A stretch of 64,000 nucleotides of DNA, taken from CAVXWV01 sp963695415 (lineage in GTDB: Bacteria; Chloroflexota; Anaerolineae; Anaerolineales; UBA4823). The stretch is taken from assembly GCA_963695415.1 (NCBI GenBank), contig CAVOGL010000004.1, positions 62,001 through 126,000 of the forward strand. The letters are read 5' to 3'. The position numbers were made by a program, and so were the translations under genes. Every line of letters begins with the position of its first letter. Positions within the stretch are counted from its first letter, which is position 1. Below are positions 37,529 through 46,724 of this stretch, piece by piece. The notes beneath the pieces are model-generated. The model saw only the letters and a list, made by a program, of their open reading frames with translations. It searched no databases and had not been told where the DNA came from.

Positions 37529-37657
37529 CAAAATCCTCCGCACATAATTATGTTACAATTCAAAAAACCTGAACCAAAAACAACCTGATAATAATATTAT
37601 TCACTTATCCAATTAAGTTATTTATTCCACATATTGGTATATATTAAAGGAGATAAA

Positions 37658-38845
37658 ATGAAAACTTGTCCTCGCAGACAATTATACAATGCAGTACCTG
37701 ATCATCGAAACAATTCTAGAAACTCCCTCACCCGTCGAGATTTCTTAAAGATGATCGGTGTGGGTACGGCGGGTCTCGCTTTAGCCAGCTGCCAGACATC
37801 TAAACCCGAGTCAGTTTCAACGGGTGGGGACCTGAGTGGACTCGAACCTGCTGAACAGGTCGTCACCTCCGGTGGGATAAAATCCAAAGTCGGGATCTCG
37901 CGTGCCGATAATTATGGTCGCAGCCAGATCCGCGCTCAGATGGAGGCTTTGTTGGACTCGATCGGTGGTTTGGGTGATGTCTTAGCCCATGGAAACCGTG
38001 TTGCGATCAAAACGAACCTCACTGGAGGCACCAGTGTGGCTCCTTTACCCGGGGTATCTGAGATCGAGAGCTATCTCACACATCCGGAAATTGTCCGCTC
38101 CCTGGTGGAACTCCTGCGTGATGCTGGTGCCAAAGACATATTTATCGTTGAGTCTGTTTACGAGGCGGCTTCGTGGCCCGTTTACGGCTACCAGGAGATG
38201 GCGAAGGAGGTTGGTGCTCAGCTGGTTGACCTGAATGCGACTGATCCGTATCCGGATTATGTCAATGCATCCACGGGACTGAACCCATTTATTTACGAAG
38301 AGTTGATCTTCAACCCCATCCTGGAAGAAATCGATGCATTTATTTCGGTATCGAAGATGAAATGCCATAATACAGCCGGCGTTACCCACACCATGAAAAA
38401 TTTGGTGGGCTTGGTTCCTTACCGTTTTTACACTCAGCGAGCCGGGGATGGTTATCGTTCAGGTATGCATGGACCTTCCAGCGAGACACGCAAACGGCTT
38501 CCCAGGGTCATCGTCGATTTGAACAACGCCCGACCGATTCACCTTGGCATCATCGATGGTATTATGACCGCTGAGGCTGGCGAGGGTCCCTGGATCCCGG
38601 CGATGACCCCCATCCAACCTGGCTTGCTTTTCGCCGGGAAAGACGTGGTTGCCACCGATGCGGTTGCTACCGCGGCAATGGGATTTGATCCCATGGCGGA
38701 ATTCCCCAACGAACCCTTCGTGAACGGTGATAACCACCTCAATATCGCTGCCAGCCTGGGTATGGGCACGAATAACCTGGCTGAGATCGATGTAATAGGC
38801 GAAAAGCTCGAGAACGTTACCATGCAGTTTACGCCCAGTTATTAA
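37658..38845 (+). CDS. Tat-exported DUF362 protein
   Basis: Protein of 395 residues. The twin-arginine motif LTRRDFLKMIG (Arg26, Arg27) is followed by a hydrophobic segment and LALASC, which may be a lipobox, so it is exported folded, probably lipid-anchored. The mature part shows DUF362 features: VAIKTNLTGGTSVAP (about 120), the SVYEAASWPVYG region, KMKCHNTAGVTHTMKNLVGLVPYRFY (about 237-262) and LGIIDGIMTAEAGEGPW. DUF362 proteins are of unknown function and sometimes carry iron-sulfur cofactors; no Cys cluster is obvious here. ATG 37658 is supported by AAAGGAGAT six bases upstream; an earlier ATG at 37634 is not. Confidence 0.85.
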   Translation: MKTCPRRQLYNAVPDHRNNSRNSLTRRDFLKMIGVGTAGLALASCQTSKPESVSTGGDLSGLEPAEQVVTSGGIKSKVGISRADNYGRSQIRAQMEALLDSIGGLGDVLAHGNRVAIKTNLTGGTSVAPLPGVSEIESYLTHPEIVRSLVELLRDAGAKDIFIVESVYEAASWPVYGYQEMAKEVGAQLVDLNATDPYPDYVNASTGLNPFIYEELIFNPILEEIDAFISVSKMKCHNTAGVTHTMKNLVGLVPYRFYTQRAGDGYRSGMHGPSSETRKRLPRVIVDLNNARPIHLGIIDGIMTAEAGEGPWIPAMTPIQPGLLFAGKDVVATDAVATAAMGFDPMAEFPNEPFVNGDNHLNIAASLGMGTNNLAEIDVIGEKLENVTMQFTPSY

Positions 38846-38859
38846 GCTTTTAAGGCAAA

Positions 38860-38896
38860 GAAAACAGGTTGCGATAGTATTACGCAACCTGTTTTC
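38860..38896 (+). terminator. Terminator between convergent genes
   Basis: Perfect 14-bp stem GAAAACAGGTTGCG with its complement around a nine-base loop, followed by TTTTC on the + strand and by C-T-T-T-T on the other after the A-rich start. It should serve both the DUF362 gene and the GH30-like gene. Confidence 0.88.
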
Positions 38897-38939
38897 TTTT
38901 CAATGGCAATTTTTTTGGCAGACCCATCATGCCCGCGAG

Positions 38940-40391
38940 TCAAGGTCGTGTGGTCAGAAAATTGATACTCGACGGCGCTATTTCGAACTCAAGCGGTTCA
39001 CCTTGCATCTCATAAGTGGCGATTGACCGATTCATCCCTGTCTTATCCGAACGAACCAGGCTGTACGTGCCTTCCGGAAGACCGGTCAGCACGGCATTTT
39101 CCGCGATGGGGTTGCGGTTGGTGATCAGGAGGACAATTTCGCCGTCCACCAGGGCGGCGACGTATTTGACGCTCTGAGTATCTGCCGCAGTTTCAACGAT
39201 TTGGGAGCCTGGGGGGAATTGTTTTTTTAATTCTGCCATGAATTCAAGGATGGGATATGGTTTTTGACCATCATTCATCGAATAATCTGCCCCCATCATT
39301 TCCCAATACATCAAAGATGTTGCTCTGGTTAGTTTTAATACCCGGGAATAGATTACCGCCTGGTTTAATGCGTTTCTGAATGTTGGGAAATCATCCCGCG
39401 TCTGCCACATATTGGAGTTCCATCCACCTTCGGTGCACCAGGTCTCGAGATTGTTCTCATCAGCAAAATCGGCAATTTTAATCAACGCGCTGTCGGAGGA
39501 GGTCATATCCCAACTGTGGAAAGACAGCGGACCAAGGTAAGGATGAGTTTCCTGGTTCGAGTAAATGCGCTGGGCATAGGAGGGTGCCTCGGACATGCTG
39601 GATGTGTCTGCAAGCAGCCAGCGCGTCTCCAGACCCAATTCTGCAAACCGTTCACCAGCCTGGATGATCAGTTGAGCATACGCGTCCCCACTCAGCAGCA
39701 CATTGACCCCCAAGTTAGCTTCGTTAAAGGAGACGTATTCAACTTCCACACCATACTCTTCCCGCGCATACAACAGCCAGGCAGCTATGGATTCAATTAC
39801 CTCCGGGATCATCTCGTCGGAGATTGACCTCGCCCGGTCAAATTCGGGGTTGGATACCATCCAATCTGGCACATACCAGATACTCGCGATCAAGACCTGT
39901 TCTTCACCAGCCTGCCTGTTGAAATCTCTCTGAAACTGTTGAATGAATTCGAGCGTATTGTGCACGATGCTCCCAGGTTCATCGATGAACTTGCTCTTAT
40001 CGAAGGAGAATGGATCATCATTGTCATTGACCGGTTCCCAGACGTCCAGGTCCAAAGAGACCCGTGCCATAAAGGGTGTTAACATTGCGATATTCATCTC
40101 GCTGACCGGTTCAAATGGTGTGTCGGCTCCACCGTAGCGGTGGATGAAATTTCCCCCGCCAACATCCTTGATGATTTGAAGATGTTGGTCCGGAAATACC
40201 TCTAACCGTGCGATATATGGGGTCGGGGCAACTTCTTCTTCCGGTTCGATGGTGGCGGTCTTTGTCGGGAAAATTCCCGACTCGGTCTGGGCTATTTCCT
40301 GCGTAAGCTGAGGTTTTGTGGAGCATCCTGTAATTACCAGGAGAAGGAAAACCAGTGCAACCACGTTCCATCGCAAATCCCAGGTATTCAT
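38940..40391 (-). CDS. GH30-like glycosidase lipoprotein
   Basis: Exported glycosidase of 483 residues. The signal peptide ends in the lipobox VITGC (Cys23). A (beta/alpha)8 domain (about 60-390) has the clan A pair: YVSFNEANLG (acid/base Glu224, about residue 219-228) and WCTEGGWN (nucleophile Glu321). A C-terminal all-beta domain (about 395-483) completes the GH30-like layout. Likely substrates are beta-glucans, xylans or related plant polysaccharides; the exact family (GH30, GH39 or GH5 relative) is not certain. It is the last gene of the minus-strand operon and ends at the terminator above. Confidence 0.75.
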   Translation of the reverse strand: MNTWDLRWNVVALVFLLLVITGCSTKPQLTQEIAQTESGIFPTKTATIEPEEEVAPTPYIARLEVFPDQHLQIIKDVGGGNFIHRYGGADTPFEPVSEMNIAMLTPFMARVSLDLDVWEPVNDNDDPFSFDKSKFIDEPGSIVHNTLEFIQQFQRDFNRQAGEEQVLIASIWYVPDWMVSNPEFDRARSISDEMIPEVIESIAAWLLYAREEYGVEVEYVSFNEANLGVNVLLSGDAYAQLIIQAGERFAELGLETRWLLADTSSMSEAPSYAQRIYSNQETHPYLGPLSFHSWDMTSSDSALIKIADFADENNLETWCTEGGWNSNMWQTRDDFPTFRNALNQAVIYSRVLKLTRATSLMYWEMMGADYSMNDGQKPYPILEFMAELKKQFPPGSQIVETAADTQSVKYVAALVDGEIVLLITNRNPIAENAVLTGLPEGTYSLVRSDKTGMNRSIATYEMQGEPLEFEIAPSSINFLTTRP

Positions 40392-40417
40392 CTATCGGTA
40401 TCCTTTAAAACGGTATA

Positions 40418-43400
40418 CTAAAGCCGTTTGTATTCTTCATGAGCGATCAGGCGGGTTGGATCAACCGCCACAACCTGCCCCAGGACGCTTGCCGCGCCTG
40501 TTTTGTCACCAAGACCTGACCGTGCTAATCCAGCCAGCATATTGAAATAAATTCGCTGGAGCTTTTTAGGATCATCTTCAAAGACAGGGCTGGGATTCCC
40601 GTAATAGAAATAACCGGATCCTGGCGGGTTGTTTGCCATTTCTTCAGATTTTTTCAACAAGTTGCGCAGTTTGTCATCCCCTTCTTCAGCCCTTCCTAGC
40701 TGCTTTAATGCCAGCCCCTGGAAATAAGTGACGATGGAGAACTCATCCCATTTGCAGGCAAGCACGTTTTCGAATTTATCTCTGGCTTTTTCTGCCTCCC
40801 CAAGTTTGGCATGAGCCAGACCACTATAATAAACAAGGTGAATCGTCTCCGCCTCATTGGGAACCTCTCCCAGGTTAGCGGGTGTATCCAATCCTGCCTC
40901 GAAGTGGGATAGGGCATCTGCTGCATTCCCCTCATCCAGTGCTGCTCGTCCCAAAAGCCAATGCGCATTGGCATAATGTTCGACGACCGAACCTTCCCCG
41001 CCTTCCCAGGGGTGGAACGTGCGCTGCTGGGTGAGTTCTATGGCTTTTTCGGGCATCCCAACACAGTTGTACAACATGGCGCATTGAGAAACCAGGTCAT
41101 CGCGCTGGTTAACCACATCCGGATTGCGTTTGTACAATTCCAGGCGTTCTGCTGCAGGTCTGGCTTTGCGATATAACAATTGGTCATATTCCAACAGGAT
41201 GCGAGGATCGCCAGGATTGGCTTGATTTGCTTTCTGGATATAACTGAGTGCTGCGTCAATATTGTTTTCCTGATTATATGCGGCGAGCGCCAGGTTCCTC
41301 CAAGGTATCGAAAATTCGGGATTGATTTCCACGGACCGTTTCCAATGCTCGATCGCTTTCGATACCTGTTTCTTATCATACAGTAGATTGCCCAGGTAGT
41401 AGTGGGCGCGGGAATCGTCGGGTGCGATTTTGATTACCTTTTCAAGCACCTGCATCTCTTCTAACCGCCAGGGGAAACAGTAATCGGGCGATGCAGCAGC
41501 CCCTTTTCGCAGCCAATCTTTGCTTGCTTCTTCGTTTCCTAATTGTTTGGAGATGCAAGCCATGATGTATGCCACCATGGGGTGGATGCCTTTCTGAGCG
41601 GTGAGGTACCCGACCAGGGGGAAAGTGTCCTCGTATAATCCTGCGCTGGTATAGTCCAGGATCACGTCCAGGTAAGTTTGCACATCGCTGCGGGTCATGG
41701 CGTGCAAGTCATCGAGGCGCTGTTGGGCAATACGCGGTATCCCCGACTGGCGGGCTATGAGCATGAACTCATGGCGAGCCCAGATATCCAGGGGATCCAT
41801 CAGAATGGTTGCATTTATAATTTCATCCGCCTCATCGAGCAAGCCCAAATTCCTGTATATGGCAGCCTTCAGGCAGCGTGCCTTGGAGTGCTCAGAATTT
41901 GTCTTAAGGGCATCGTCCAGGTGCTGTAAAGCCTTATGATAATGCTTCTGTCGTGTGTCCACCAACGCCAGTTGATAAAATGAGGCAGATTTCCAGGCGT
42001 AATCCCAGGTCGCTTTATAAAGAGCATCATAGGCTTCTTCTGGTTTGCCGCTGGCGAGAAGCGTTAAGCCTAAGTAGTAATGGGCTTCACCGGAAAAAGG
42101 ATTCAGATTCCTGGAAGTCAGGCGATCGAGGGCAGCACGCAGATGATGTTCAGCTTTTTCCAGATCGCCTTTACTGTATGCGTCACGACCCAGGGCGATA
42201 TGAGTGCGTGAGTCACCCGGGTCACGGTGGATTGCCTCTTCCCAGTAGATGTGTGCTGAAACGAATGGATGGCGGTACTGCTCCAGGTGCAGACCGATCA
42301 GGTACAGTTCATCATTGGAAGAGATCTCTGATGGCAAACCCGGAGGTGTATAGGGCGCAGGAATCGGATCGCCAGAAACCTCATCCCATTCCGCTTCCGG
42401 TCGGTATCGGATGACCTCGGAACCTTGATGGTCGAGTACCTGCAACAACAGTTCGGTGGTTATAGTGCCGGTGGGGAGGTCAACGATTTTGTTGAAGGCT
42501 TCTCCCGGTCCCAGGTCGACAATATTGTTCAGGATCGAGGATTTTCCATCACTTAAAACAATCCTGGCTGCATGCATCACTTCTGTTGTATAAACACCGA
42601 TACGGGCATTTCCATCCGTCACCTCCAGGTTTACGGCACAGCGAATGTTGGCATTTTTCATCGCCCCAATCTTTTGCACCGGGTACCAATACTGGCTGAA
42701 AACCTTGGTTTCAAAAGGTTTGATCCAGGTGAAATCGGGCTGGTTGTCCGTGTAAACGCCGGCCATCAATTCCAGATAGTCACCTTCATCATCCATTAAA
42801 TTGTCCTGCCATTTACGCCCAAACGAACCACTTCCCCAGGTGAAGAACTTTTTCCCTGGGGAAATGTGACGGCTGGCTACATGGACGAGACCGCTGTCGA
42901 CGGCGTGATCATATCCACCAAAGAACTCGTATTTTGAATCACCCGCGAAGAACGACGTTGCGTTGGGTGAATTGATGTACCAGCTCAAGTCCAACCCATC
43001 GCCATAATCATTGTTGTAGAATCTTCCCCTGGCGACAGGATAACGCGTGACGGCAGCTTTTGCATGAAAAACGGAATAATTCACATCTGGAGGGAAAATT
43101 ACCTGATATTTTTCGTTGATGTGAACACCCGCATTCTGCCACCATAGGAATGTCTGAGGTATGGAGGTGCGGTTATAGAGGCGCACTTTCGTCTCGATAA
43201 TCGCCTTTCCCGGATGCAGGCAAATTCCCACCATCCCTTTTGTCCGGTTGAATGGATCATGCTCCCCCATCCATACAATTTTGCTTCCATCGGATTTTGA
43301 CTCCAGGGTGTAATCTACGGGAGAAAATGTGGAAGGTCGGTGGTGTTGGGGCCAGTTAAATTCAACCCCACCTGAAATCCAGGGTCCACAGACACCAATC

Positions 43401-43735
43401 AGTGCCGGTTTAATAACCGTATGGCGGTAAAAGAAATCATAACCATTGGTCTTGTCCCTCGCCGCGAATATCCGCCCTCCAAGTTCAGGAATCAATATCA
43501 ATTCGAGGTACTCATTTTCTAAGAAGACCGCCAGGTATTTTTTGTCGATTTTCTCACTCGATAGAGAATCGGTGAAAGGAACGGGATAGATGTTGCCCTT
43601 TGCACCTTGAATGTTGCGATGTTCAAAGAACATCGGGTTGGGGTCTGCTTCCTTGACCTCATACGTTGGGATTACGATCTCCTCTGCCCACGCTTTGACT
43701 GCATCTTGATTTTCAATCATTAATTCGTCGTTCAT
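40418..43735 (-). CDS. DUF5107 and tetratricopeptide-repeat protein
   Basis: Protein of 1105 residues. The N-terminal 420 residues form a DUF5107 domain (beta-sandwich related to mutarotase/glycosidase folds) with ELGGRIFAARDKTNGYDFFYRH near residue 85. From about 490 to 1100 there are roughly a dozen tetratricopeptide repeats (typical turns YxLGLTLLASGKPEEAYDALYKAT, AHYYLGNLLYDKKQVSKAIEHWKRS). No signal peptide, so it is presumably cytosolic. DUF5107-TPR proteins recur in carbohydrate-use clusters; their role is unknown, perhaps sugar recognition or conversion. ATG at 43735 with GAGGCGAC before it. It lies 15 bases behind the epimerase. Confidence 0.85.
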   Translation of the reverse strand: MNDELMIENQDAVKAWAEEIVIPTYEVKEADPNPMFFEHRNIQGAKGNIYPVPFTDSLSSEKIDKKYLAVFLENEYLELILIPELGGRIFAARDKTNGYDFFYRHTVIKPALIGVCGPWISGGVEFNWPQHHRPSTFSPVDYTLESKSDGSKIVWMGEHDPFNRTKGMVGICLHPGKAIIETKVRLYNRTSIPQTFLWWQNAGVHINEKYQVIFPPDVNYSVFHAKAAVTRYPVARGRFYNNDYGDGLDLSWYINSPNATSFFAGDSKYEFFGGYDHAVDSGLVHVASRHISPGKKFFTWGSGSFGRKWQDNLMDDEGDYLELMAGVYTDNQPDFTWIKPFETKVFSQYWYPVQKIGAMKNANIRCAVNLEVTDGNARIGVYTTEVMHAARIVLSDGKSSILNNIVDLGPGEAFNKIVDLPTGTITTELLLQVLDHQGSEVIRYRPEAEWDEVSGDPIPAPYTPPGLPSEISSNDELYLIGLHLEQYRHPFVSAHIYWEEAIHRDPGDSRTHIALGRDAYSKGDLEKAEHHLRAALDRLTSRNLNPFSGEAHYYLGLTLLASGKPEEAYDALYKATWDYAWKSASFYQLALVDTRQKHYHKALQHLDDALKTNSEHSKARCLKAAIYRNLGLLDEADEIINATILMDPLDIWARHEFMLIARQSGIPRIAQQRLDDLHAMTRSDVQTYLDVILDYTSAGLYEDTFPLVGYLTAQKGIHPMVAYIMACISKQLGNEEASKDWLRKGAAASPDYCFPWRLEEMQVLEKVIKIAPDDSRAHYYLGNLLYDKKQVSKAIEHWKRSVEINPEFSIPWRNLALAAYNQENNIDAALSYIQKANQANPGDPRILLEYDQLLYRKARPAAERLELYKRNPDVVNQRDDLVSQCAMLYNCVGMPEKAIELTQQRTFHPWEGGEGSVVEHYANAHWLLGRAALDEGNAADALSHFEAGLDTPANLGEVPNEAETIHLVYYSGLAHAKLGEAEKARDKFENVLACKWDEFSIVTYFQGLALKQLGRAEEGDDKLRNLLKKSEEMANNPPGSGYFYYGNPSPVFEDDPKKLQRIYFNMLAGLARSGLGDKTGAASVLGQVVAVDPTRLIAHEEYKRL

Positions 43736-43750
43736 TTGTCGCCTCTTTAT

Positions 43751-44956
43751 TTATTTGGTTAATTTTTCCACTCGGTCCATCACTTCGAAACAACAGCGGC
43801 TGTTGTGGTAGGGGCACTTCCAAAAATCAGCCATTGGGAGCATGAACCTGTTTCTGTCTCGCGATAATCGCGCGTACCACTCACCTTGATCATGGTTGAT
43901 CATGAATTTCTGGATCCATGCCCAGTTATTTTGAGCTGCATGGAGAAATTTAATCTCAGAAGATAGCTGGTAAGCGTTCAGAAAACCAACAACGGATTCT
44001 GCCTGAGCCCACCAATCTTTTGTGTCGGTATGTATGCCTGCAGGTGAAGCTTCATACAGAAGTGCGCCATCCTCATCGATACCTTCTTGAAGGACGGCTT
44101 CAGCCATCAATAAAGATCTCTCCTTGATAGACTCTGTTAACCTTTCATCGCCAATCAATTCCGCAGCCTCGTAAAGCAGCCAGCTGCCTTCGATGTCGTG
44201 CCCATAAGAGATGAGGTCTGACTCTGGATTCCATGCAGCATCGAAAAACAGGATGAAATGTTGGTTCTGCGGGTCGATGATCTTGTCCAGAAAAAGTTTG
44301 ACCATCTCCTTGTTCCGCTTAATTAACAATGGGTCGTCCCAAACGCGCATTAAATTCGTGAACGCTTCCATCAGGTGAAGGTGGGCGTTCATTGTCTTGA
44401 CCACATTCATCTTCCCATCCGCTAAAGTGGAATCGTTGATGGTAGCCCATTGGCGGTCGAAAGCTTCCATGTAACCACCGTTGACCGGATCGTGCGCATG
44501 TTTTTCGAGCAGAGTAAACAATGCAATCGAGAGATCCAACGCTTCCTGTTTTTGGCTGGCACGGAAAAATTCCGAAAGACCGTACAGAGAAAAAGACTGC
44601 GCATAGGCGTGTTTTCTTGCATCAAGGCTCCTGCCTGCTCGGTCTACCAACCAGTAGGTGCCTCCATATTGCTCATCCCACAGATACCTGACCAGGAAAT
44701 CGTAAGCATGCTGAGCGGCATCCATGTATTGCTGTTCCTGGAAGACAATATATGCGTGGGAGAATGTCCATAAGATGCGCGCCAGCAGTATTCCGCCTTT
44801 TGGTGCTTCGGAATCGGGCAATGCATCGTGGTCCAGGCTTCCGAAATAACCGCCAAACTTTTGATCGGTTGCTTTCTCAATCCAGAATGGAAGGATATTA
44901 CTGCGCACCTCCAGCTCAGCTGCATTTCGCAATCCGGATAATTGATCTACTTTCAT
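43751..44956 (-). CDS. N-acylglucosamine 2-epimerase family, cellobiose 2-epimerase-like
   Basis: Epimerase of 401 residues with the (alpha/alpha)6-barrel. Conserved cellobiose-2-epimerase text: KHAYAQSFSLYGLSEF (about 115-130), KTMNAHLHLMEAF, YGHDIEGSWLLYE with His253 and Glu256, WWAQAE (about 315-320), and WKCPYHNSRCC with His384. The pair of histidines acts as acid/base in the family. It converts cellobiose or mannobiose-type disaccharides at C2 (glucose to mannose at the reducing end), cytosolic. Its place between a DUF5107-TPR gene and an SDR, lactonase and dehydratase set supports beta-mannan or cellulose oligosaccharide use. Confidence 0.88.
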   Translation of the reverse strand: MKVDQLSGLRNAAELEVRSNILPFWIEKATDQKFGGYFGSLDHDALPDSEAPKGGILLARILWTFSHAYIVFQEQQYMDAAQHAYDFLVRYLWDEQYGGTYWLVDRAGRSLDARKHAYAQSFSLYGLSEFFRASQKQEALDLSIALFTLLEKHAHDPVNGGYMEAFDRQWATINDSTLADGKMNVVKTMNAHLHLMEAFTNLMRVWDDPLLIKRNKEMVKLFLDKIIDPQNQHFILFFDAAWNPESDLISYGHDIEGSWLLYEAAELIGDERLTESIKERSLLMAEAVLQEGIDEDGALLYEASPAGIHTDTKDWWAQAESVVGFLNAYQLSSEIKFLHAAQNNWAWIQKFMINHDQGEWYARLSRDRNRFMLPMADFWKCPYHNSRCCFEVMDRVEKLTK

Positions 44957-45013
44957 CTTTTCCTTTCAGATAACGTAATTAAAAAAGGGATGCAGATTAA
45001 TCAGTATTTTGGT

Positions 45014-45796
45014 TCAACCCTCGATCAAAGATTCCCCGCCATCAATCCAGATTTCTGTCCCGGTGATGTGATCAGATGCATCGGATGCCAGAAACAGAAC
45101 CAGCTGGGCGACTTGTTCCGGTTTACCCGGACGACCACCGGTAAGTGGGATGGCACCATCCATGTAATGGATGCGTTTCTTGACTTTGCTGAAGTTTTTA
45201 GTAAAAGTGTTTCTGCCTATGTCAGAGTAAACGGCTCCCGGGCAGATGATGTTGACGCGGATTTTGTATCTTGCTAATTCCGCTGCGACCATTTTCCCAA
45301 AGGAAACCTGGGCTCCTTTTGTGGTTGCATAAGCTGAAAAACCCATATTGCTGAACATGCGCGTGCCGTTAACCGAAGAGTCGATGATGATCGAACCCCC
45401 TTGTTTCTTTAAATAGGGCACAGCATATTTTACCGTGAGGAATGTTCCCCGTAAGTTGATCTGGATCGTTTGGTCCCATTCATCAGGTTCGATTTCTTCG
45501 ACCGGAGCCCAAATCCCATTCACTCCGGCATTGGCAAAGACTACATCCAATCTCCCCCAATGGCTGAACAGGCTTTCGACAGCCTGGCGGACATCATCGG
45601 GTTCTGCCACATCACCCGGAAGGGGCAGCGCCTTCCCACCAGCGGTGGTGATTTGGTGGGCGACGTCAACCAGGACTGATTCACGACGCCCCATTAAGCC
45701 AACACACGCTCCTTCTTTCGCCAGCAAGTGTGCCGTTGCTTCACCGATCCCGCTGCCCGCTCCGGTTATAAATGCGACACGGTTCTCTAGCTGCAT
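45014..45796 (-). CDS. SDR family oxidoreductase, candidate sugar 1-dehydrogenase
   Basis: Classical SDR of 260 residues: TGAGSGIGEATA (about 11-22), NAGVNG (about 90-95), catalytic SSVNGTR (about 141-147), YATTKGAQ (about 158-165), CPGAVYSDIG, and VDGG-like WIDGGESL at the end. It lies nine bases behind the RraA gene and upstream of the epimerase gene, in the same strand. In this set it is the most suitable candidate for NAD(P)-linked oxidation of an aldose to a lactone. That assignment is inference; sequence alone gives only the family. Confidence 0.82.
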   Translation of the reverse strand: MQLENRVAFITGAGSGIGEATAHLLAKEGACVGLMGRRESVLVDVAHQITTAGGKALPLPGDVAEPDDVRQAVESLFSHWGRLDVVFANAGVNGIWAPVEEIEPDEWDQTIQINLRGTFLTVKYAVPYLKKQGGSIIIDSSVNGTRMFSNMGFSAYATTKGAQVSFGKMVAAELARYKIRVNIICPGAVYSDIGRNTFTKNFSKVKKRIHYMDGAIPLTGGRPGKPEQVAQLVLFLASDASDHITGTEIWIDGGESLIEG

Positions 45797-45805
45797 AGCT
45801 GGTCC

Positions 45806-46570
45806 TTATAACACTCCGAAAACCCGGTAAACCTCGTCAATCGGCATCCCGGCAGCGAGTTGTTCACGCTCTTCGTTTTCCTTTGCCCAAATGGCCTCAA
45901 CGCGCAGCAGTACTTCATCGACCACATCCTTGGGGATCAACTGCACGCCATCATTATCACCGAAGATGAAATCTCCAGGCGCAACCCGGACGTAGTGAGT
46001 GATATGACCCGGGAGGAAGATCGGCACATTGACTTCGGTTACCACCCATCCACCAAAGGCATTAGGTCGCGTGCCAAAAGAGAACATGGGGAAGTCATCC
46101 ATCTTGAGCACGTACTGCGTATCGCGGCAGTTACCCGCCAGGAGCATTCCCCGGCAGCCGTGGGCTGACGCAAGCTGGCAGCTCATTTCGCCAAACTGGG
46201 CAGGCTGCATATCACCGCCGCAATCGAAACACAGTATCGATCCAGGTTCTTGCGTGGCGACTTCCCGCATCATCCGTTTCTGTGGGTGCCCACCCTGGCG
46301 TTCCCATTCTGCTTCTTGCTGTTCTTTGAGCTCAGGATAGTCGTCCAGATTCACCTGTGAATGCAGCTTCACGGGCAGTGCGCGCCCAACCAGCTGCATG
46401 CCCTGTCTAAGAGGCTTGAATTGGGAAGAAAAGACCGTATTGGTGATCCCGAGCATAGACAATGAATCGGAAACCGACCCACCGTAACCTGCTTTTCGGA
46501 AACGAGCGATTCTTTCTGTATCAGTGATGTCCAGTTTCCTGGGTTCATCGGGGAAATTCCATTCTTCCAT
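45806..46570 (-). CDS. RraA family protein (third of three)
   Basis: Protein of 254 residues: VSDSLSMLG near the start, MLLAGNCRDTQYVLK (about 138-152) holding the Arg-Asp pair, and PGDFIFGDNDGVQLIPKDV (about 198-216). It also has a region around 85-115 (GGHPQKRMMREVA) longer than in E. coli RraA. As for the other two, HMG/CHA-type aldolase chemistry is a reasonable prediction. It lies between the lactonase and the SDR and so is the best candidate for the pyruvate-releasing aldolase of the pathway. ATG at 46570 with AAGGAGA before it and a dyad at 46586-46622. Confidence 0.83.
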   Translation of the reverse strand: MEEWNFPDEPRKLDITDTERIARFRKAGYGGSVSDSLSMLGITNTVFSSQFKPLRQGMQLVGRALPVKLHSQVNLDDYPELKEQQEAEWERQGGHPQKRMMREVATQEPGSILCFDCGGDMQPAQFGEMSCQLASAHGCRGMLLAGNCRDTQYVLKMDDFPMFSFGTRPNAFGGWVVTEVNVPIFLPGHITHYVRVAPGDFIFGDNDGVQLIPKDVVDEVLLRVEAIWAKENEEREQLAAGMPIDEVYRVFGVL

Positions 46571-46585
46571 TGTGTTCTCCTTATT

Positions 46586-46622
46586 GATAAATAAATTTTA
46601 ACCAATTGAGTGGTTATTTATC
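46586..46622 (-). promoter_or_regulatory. Dyad upstream of the RraA gene (possible operator)
   Basis: GATAAATAA (46586-46594) and its complement TTATTTATC (46614-46622), with an inner AACC/GGTT pair, just before the ribosome site of the RraA gene. It lies in the 154-base gap after the lactonase stop. It may be an operator, an RNA hairpin, or an internal control point. Confidence 0.35.
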
Positions 46623-46724
46623 AGAACATTATCTATTACCTACTGTTGAAAGACAGACAGCATGAGACAGAAACCTGCCTGCAGTCGTTTGTGTATGATC
46701 ACTTCTACTGCCTGGTCCGGTCAA

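Noticed and set aside
42000..42420. Open frames opposite the TPR gene
   Set aside because: Long antisense frames are expected from the codon use of the repeats; no ribosome site or similarity.
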